Assembly: GCA_932294295.1 (NCBI GenBank)
Contig: OW028576.1
Location: 40,869,247-40,933,246, forward strand
DNA: 64,000 bases
Origin: Alitta virens
Taxonomy: Eukaryota > Annelida > Polychaeta > Phyllodocida > Nereididae
Direction of reading: 5' to 3'
This document shows, piece after piece, positions 59,201 to 64,000 of the stretch. The notes under the pieces are model-generated. The model saw only the letters and a program-made list of their open reading frames with translations, did no database searches and was not told the origin of the DNA. Position numbers and translations under genes: made by a program. Each line of letters begins with the position of its first letter. The first letter of the stretch is position 1.

Positions 59201-62200
59201 GACATGCAAGACAAAGTCCAAAGATGCATGATGGGAGAAGCTGATGATGTCAGAGGTATTTATTGCAAGATTTATCTACAATCCATTAGGTGGTGTTAAC
59301 TCATTTATGCTGCCACCTAGTGTTTGCTGAAAATAAACAACTTTTAAAGACTTCATTAACGGCATATTCCATGTATGTATATATGTTATGTCATGGGAAA
59401 TTGTAAAGAAATGAGTTTGCAATTTTCTTCTAAAGCCATCATTGATTCATTGGTAGTCTTGTGTTAGCTGAAATTTCTGATGTTAGCTGAAATTTCTGAT
59501 GTTCTTAGTAAACGTTTCTTGGAACGACTGATCATCGTATGTGTAACATTTTCAGCACAAGAAGCGGAAAGTCTTCGACAGAAAGTGCAGGAACTGACTG
59601 ACCTTAACCAGCAGTATGTGGATTTGCTCAGAAGCTCAGGTATGTTGTGAAATGTTGGTGTAATCTGCTCGAGAATTTGACTACTTAGGGCAGAATGTAA
59701 AAAGATTGGATCAATGGGGTATACATAACTGAACCTTTTTTTAAGGCTGTCGGTGAAAAGTACCTATAACCTTGAATCTGAAAAATAGAAAAAAAATTAA
59801 TAGACCTATTGCAGAGATCTCTCCCAACTTTGAAAATGATTAGCCAAGGTTGGATAGATCGTACAGTAAATGGTCATCTAAAAAAATTAACCACAAATGA
59901 TGAAGTACAAAATTAGATCAGCCACATGGCTATTGGATTAGCATAATGCAACGTGGCTAATGCTAGTTGTCCTGACCTTTTTCGAACAAAGAATGTGTGT
60001 TGTAATTTGTATCTTCTATGTTATTGTTGACACATCAGAAGTAAAATTTTCCATCTGGCATGTACTGTATTAATATATTTGTTTATAAATTTATATAATA
60101 TGCGTTTTTAAATTAATTCAGATGTTCCTGAGGATCTGCTTCTCCAACCAGACCTCATCAAACAATGGAAATCAAAAGGAAAAAGCTCTTTAGCCAATCA
60201 GACAGCGGCTGCTGCCGATTCAACCAATCAGAGCTCACCTGAGCCGGAGATGTCACAAGAGAAGGAATCTGATTGGTCGAACGGGTCAGGATCAAAGCGT
60301 AACCGTGGCAACACGGTCCAAGAACACCTAAAGAGGATGGAAGGAATGAGAGAAGCAACAGGGAGTAATGGAGATAACCCCGTTACCATGGAAATGTCTC
60401 CGTTTCCTGCCCAGGGTTTTCCTCGTATGTTACCAGGTGGCACTGGTATGCCGCTAATTGTTGCCGGTCCAAATGGGCAGCCGCAGATTTTGCCAGCAGG
60501 TAAATTGATGCTTGATGGTTGATTTGTTCTTCCCAGCAGAAATCCAGGATGCACAATTTATTTAGATATTATTCTCATTACTTGATTGATCAGTACTGCA
60601 AAATTTGAATACCTTGTTGATATTTGGTGAAAGCATAAATGCATTTTTATGCCTGTTAAAAATATGATTTTAATTTATTAATATGCATACAGAAATTACG
60701 TAGTCCTAACTAAGAAATACAGAAATTTTGTAGTCCTAACTAACAACTAAAACAGCTTGTGCACAATGAAATGCCCGTTATACTGTCATATCTATCTTTA
60801 ATATTTGTCAGCTATCAACAAGTTGAAAAAATAAGTAAAGTGATTAGAAAACTTCGTTTATAAACAATAACAACTCCTCTCTCCTCTCTCCTCTTGCTTC
60901 CACAGATGTGGCAAATATAACATGTAAACACAGCAACTATGGATCTCTCTAAACTGAATTTTTTTGTTGTTGCAGGAATTGACCCAAGTCAGATGGGCAT
61001 GTTCATTCCACCAGGGATGCCTTGTTATCCAGGGGCTATGATGCCCTCTCAGCAGCAGCAACAACAACAGCTTTGTGAATCTGTTCGGGATCTATCACAA
61101 AATGACGACCCTCTGATGACCCTAGCTCGGGCCGCTGGGTCCAGTCCAATGCTGAGTCCCACCCCCCAAATGACCACCTCAACCAATGCCCAAGAAGAAC
61201 AGAAAGGTTCCGAGCAAGATGGCGCCACCAGCTCCACAGATATTTTATCACGTGCGGTGTCGCAAAGCGGCATGCAGTTGTCGCCTGATCCACAGAATGG
61301 TAGGTTCATTGTCACTTCATTATTAAAGGTCCCACGTAAGATTGTGTTGGATATTCGTCTAACTGCACCCAGTTGAGAAATAATTTGTTTTACAAATTAA
61401 CCTTTACAATTTTAACCCACTTATATGTGGAAAATCGGTTTCACCAAAAAAGAACAAAAAAATAATTTCATTGTCCCCAACATCAGACTTTCAATATCTT
61501 TTTTTATATAGTCATATTTCATCTAAGGATGATGTGATGTGTTCATGTTTGTTGAAATCGCTTACAGGTTATGTTTCCATAAATATACTTATTATTTCTT
61601 TTTTGCAGACAACCCTGAGATAGAGGATGAAGATAAGGCTCCTATCGTAAGCGCGTCAACAGAAGACCAGCAAGAAATAACAGACACTAATGTGGAATCT
61701 CAAAATCGCAACGAAATGTCTCAAACACCTGTTGGAGACAGTGGGTTGACAATTCAGCAGCAACAGCCTGATCAAGAAAACCCTGCAGGGCCTCCCAACT
61801 TCAGCATGCCCCTTTCAGTGCCTCCTGTCTCTCAAGGTTGGTTTAACAGATCTTAGAACCAATTTATTCGACAAAGTGTAATTATGAAAATTTAGATGGT
61901 CATGCTGTCACTAACAAAGGGCGCCCTTATAAAAGTGTATACAATAAATCATTTACAGTTAAATTTAACCTCACTAGGTACAAGCTAACATTTAGTATAT
62001 AGTCGATATAAAATCATTAAATCAATTTGTGAAGTGCAATGTATATAATGATAATATAATTAATTTCATACATCATTCACACATGTATTATTAGTTTGAT
62101 TAATCAATTGCAAAATTTGGAATAGATTTGTAGGCCTAACTGTTACAAATGGGAAATGGCCTCACAAGATAGATGAGGAAAATTATGATAATGACTCTGT

Positions 62201-64000
62201 TTCGCCTACGCCCACAGACCTATTGTCACACTATAATATGCGTGACAATGATTAGAAGTGCTATTTCCTCTACTCAATCACATCCCTGACCAAAAATTTC
62301 ATTAATAAACTTGTGCAGTTTATCCTGCACGCAGATCAGAAACAAAACGGTTAAACCAAGCCAAAGGTTTAATTGCAATCAAAGTATAACTGCTATCAGA
62401 TTTCCTATTTGTAACATTAAAGTAAAAGACGCCATCCATGGGGTAAATATGTAACATGGGTGGACTCCTCCTCTCTCTCACCTCAACAATGAATTGAACC
62501 CTCGCTAGCAGCAAGAACTTACCTTAGAGGGCGGCACTTTCCATATTTATCTATCAGTCTATCTATTGGAGAGGTTTTTGAGTCTACATTTTGCTTTGTA
62601 TTTTGCAGGTTTGCCAAGCATACCTCCTTTTCATATGGGTCCCTTGCAAGGACGACTGGTGTTTCAAAACGGACAGTTGATTTTATTAAACGACAATTCT
62701 CAGCCAAATCTACTGCCAGGATCATCAGCTGGTCCCCAAAATCTGTTGTCTGTGCCTGGATCTGCCACTTCTACAGGTAAACCATTGTTAAATATCATGT
62801 GCTATTGTACTTAACATTTGAAGTAAACCACATAAAATATATTCAGTTAAATTCGAAACATACAATTAGGCCCAAAAATTTACCTACACCTGAGCAAGAT
62901 GCCACAAAAATTAAAAGGAAGTTGCTAATTTTTTTTTAATAGAAATGAAGGAATATGGTTAGAAATATCATGATGATGATTGGAATGTAAAGAATGGTGA
63001 TTATTAATATGAATTATGAATCTAGGAGAAAAGATTTGGAAATGAATTGTATTCCGCTTTGAGGTGTGCAAACTTATGCCCGATTGCTTTTGCAGAAATT
63101 TGAGCTTATTCCCAGATGGAGACTTATAATTTACCAATAATCCTTTGATTGTCCCTTTTGGACATTATACTTCTCAATTCAAAGTTAGTTTTAAATATTC
63201 CTTTGATTAAGAAACCAAATGAATTAAATGACCTGTTCAGGGATCTGAAATTTTGGCACGGTGAAATTTCTGGAAAACTTGCGAACCGCTGCACAAAATT
63301 TAACCTATAGTATGCCTTACTTGCGCTAATATAGAATGGGTATGCAATGCAAAACGTAAATAATTTTTTTATACTTTCAGGTGGAATATGGACAAGCAGT
63401 ATTCCAGGCCAGATACAGCCACCATTAATGTCAGTTGCTAAGCAACCAGGACAACAATTAGCAACCCAGTCTTTACCAGGACAACAGCTACCTGGTCAGG
63501 GAATACAAGGCCAGTTACCCGGGCAACCACTACAACAGCTTGGCAACCAACCCTTGCCAGGGTTACCGCAGTTGCAAGGGCAACAATTTTTAGGGCAACA
63601 GCTGGGCGGTCAGCAGCTAGGCGGTCAACAGCTAGGCATGCCAGGATTTCAAATGCCGAACTTTATACTCAATAGCAACGGACAATTAATTATGACTAAT
63701 CCTCCGCCAATGCTCGGGCCTCAGCAGGTTGGTAATGATGGACAGATGCAGCAGATTGGTGCAATTCAATCAGGAGGCCAGTTACAACCGGGTGGTCAAA
63801 TTCAACAACCGGGACATATTCAACCAGGCAGTTTTGTCGGTGTCAAAAATGTCTCCGGAACACCTGGAAATCTCCCACAAGCTCTGCTATTACCAAACGG
63901 ACAAATCGTGCCAGTAGTTACACAACCTAGTATGCTATTTCCCGGCTGCCAAGCAGTACCCGGTGGGGTACTTTTCCCGAAGAATCCCGGAGCTGCCATC
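56212..64000 (+). CDS. USF3: USF3-like bHLH transcription factor, 3' part beyond window
   Basis: Ten exons join in frame to 729 codons with no stop: 56212-56278, 57741-57825, 58448-58583, 59159-59255, 59556-59639, 60122-60499, 60976-61299, 61609-61836, 62609-62776 and 63381-64000. A bHLH domain spans residues about 58-112; its basic region ISHNTMEKKRKDKI keeps His63, Glu67 and Arg70 for E-box contact, with Lys at the place of the usual second Arg. A Leu-rich zipper-like helix follows (ESLRQKVQELTDLNQQYVDL), then an LIKQWK stretch like the one after the zipper in vertebrate USF3. The rest is Pro/Gln/Gly-rich, probably activation region, with recurring NGQ motifs. It is inferred to be a nuclear factor. 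Orthology to USF3 rests on remembered family features and is less sure than the bHLH call. Confidence 0.8.
57741..57825 (+). CDS. USF3: USF3-like exon 2
   Basis: 85 nt, acceptor TTTGCTTTCAG, donor GTGAGC; acidic end FTDDDDVG. Phases fit exons 1 and 3. Confidence 0.75.
58448..58583 (+). CDS. USF3: USF3-like exon 3 (basic region and helix 1)
   Basis: 136 nt, acceptor GCCGTTTCAG, donor GTGAGAG. Holds the basic region, helix 1 (ISKNILYIQTLLP) and the loop. Confidence 0.88.
59090..59103 (-). promoter_or_regulatory. CTCF-like motif in USF3-like intron 3
   Basis: On the minus strand CTAGTAGGTGGCGC matches the CTCF core at 13 of 14 positions. A second partial match (CACTAGGTGGC) lies at 59312-59322 in the next intron, same strand. 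Confidence 0.4.
59159..59255 (+). CDS. USF3: USF3-like exon 4 (helix 2)
   Basis: 97 nt, acceptor AATTTCAG, donor GTATTTATT. Encodes helix 2 (LTVILEKTATYLQDMQ); ends phase 1, as do exons 5-9. Confidence 0.82.
59556..59639 (+). CDS. USF3: USF3-like exon 5 (zipper-like helix)
   Basis: 84 nt, acceptor CATTTTCAG, donor GTATGT. Heptad-like Leu/Val spacing. Confidence 0.82.
60122..60499 (+). CDS. USF3: USF3-like exon 6
   Basis: 378 nt; starts DVPEDLLLQPDLIKQWK, then Ser/Gly/Pro-rich; ends near GPNGQPQILPAG before donor GTAAAT. Confidence 0.85.
60976..61299 (+). CDS. USF3: USF3-like exon 7
   Basis: 324 nt, acceptor GTTGTTGCAG, donor GTAGGT. Pro/Met-rich start, then a short polyglutamine run. Confidence 0.85.
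61609..61836 (+). CDS. USF3: USF3-like exon 8
   Basis: 228 nt, acceptor TTTTTTGCAG, donor GTTGGT (weak). Acidic and Gln-rich. Confidence 0.82.
62609..62776 (+). CDS. USF3: USF3-like exon 9
   Basis: 168 nt, acceptor TATTTTGCAG, donor GTAAAC. Contains FQNGQLILLND. Confidence 0.82.
62873..63086. mobile_element. Short MITE, family 1 relative, in USF3-like intron 9
   Basis: Ends CAATTAGGCCCAAAAATTTA and (reverse) CAATCGGGCATAAGTTTGCA form imperfect inverted repeats. The interior resembles the copies at 35541 and 37321. Confidence 0.55.
63381..64000 (+). CDS. USF3: USF3-like exon 10 (continues past window)
   Basis: Acceptor ATACTTTCAG; 620 nt, open to the window edge. Strongly Gln/Gly/Pro-rich with GQQL-type repeats and two NGQ motifs. 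Confidence 0.82.

Noticed and set aside
60228..61315. Several minus-strand frames of 85-108 codons
   Set aside because: They are antisense shadows of USF3-like exons 6 and 7, whose plus-strand frames join in phase.

Overview
This is a eukaryotic (metazoan) genomic window. It is AT-rich, has spliced genes with GT-AG introns, several kinds of short non-autonomous transposon, and degenerate Ty3/gypsy retroelement copies. The gene families (a FIIND-CARD innate-immune protein, a BCL3/I-kappa-B protein with a DSGxxS degron, a USF3-like bHLH factor) and short compact introns fit an invertebrate, perhaps a marine deuterostome or lophotrochozoan. The species cannot be fixed from sequence alone. Layout: (1) 1-15889 holds three near-identical tandem units of about 5.4, 4.85 and 5.7 kb. 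Each unit carries a broken gypsy pol fragment followed by an array of 15-21 nt micro-exons at roughly 283-307 bp spacing. (2) 15890-27358 is a mosaic of shuffled repeats holding ten more symmetric micro-exons (18, 21, 33 and 42 nt). (3) 27359-29174 is a large terminal coding exon for ZU5-UPA (FIIND) plus two CARDs. (4) 29175-33631 is non-coding, with minisatellites, CRE-like motifs and a CTCF-like motif. (5) 33632-51867 (minus strand) is a complete seven-exon BCL3/I-kappa-B gene of 595 aa with a 14 kb first intron. (6) 51868-56137 holds the promoter of that gene, a triple 572-575 bp tandem repeat and a foldback element. (7) 56212-64000 (plus strand) holds ten exons of a USF3-like bHLH factor that runs off the window. 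The most unusual system is the first locus. At least 28 intact micro-exons, all multiples of three, each flanked by strong splice sites, lie in front of the FIIND-CARD-CARD exon. Only one reading frame stays open through all of them, and it is the frame the splice phase of the FIIND exon requires. The array introns share a conserved 24 nt palindrome that could pair between copies. The three tandem units differ in length by whole exon repeats, as expected of unequal exchange. The FIIND part keeps the HFS autoproteolysis motif known from NLRP1, CARD8 and PIDD. Together this suggests a CARD8/NLRP1-like sensor whose N-terminal side is diversified by alternative splicing of micro-exons. This is inference and needs transcripts. 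The neighbouring I-kappa-B gene has kappa-B-like sites in its promoter and first intron, so the window joins an inflammasome-like sensor, an NF-kappa-B regulator and a bHLH factor in one neighbourhood.
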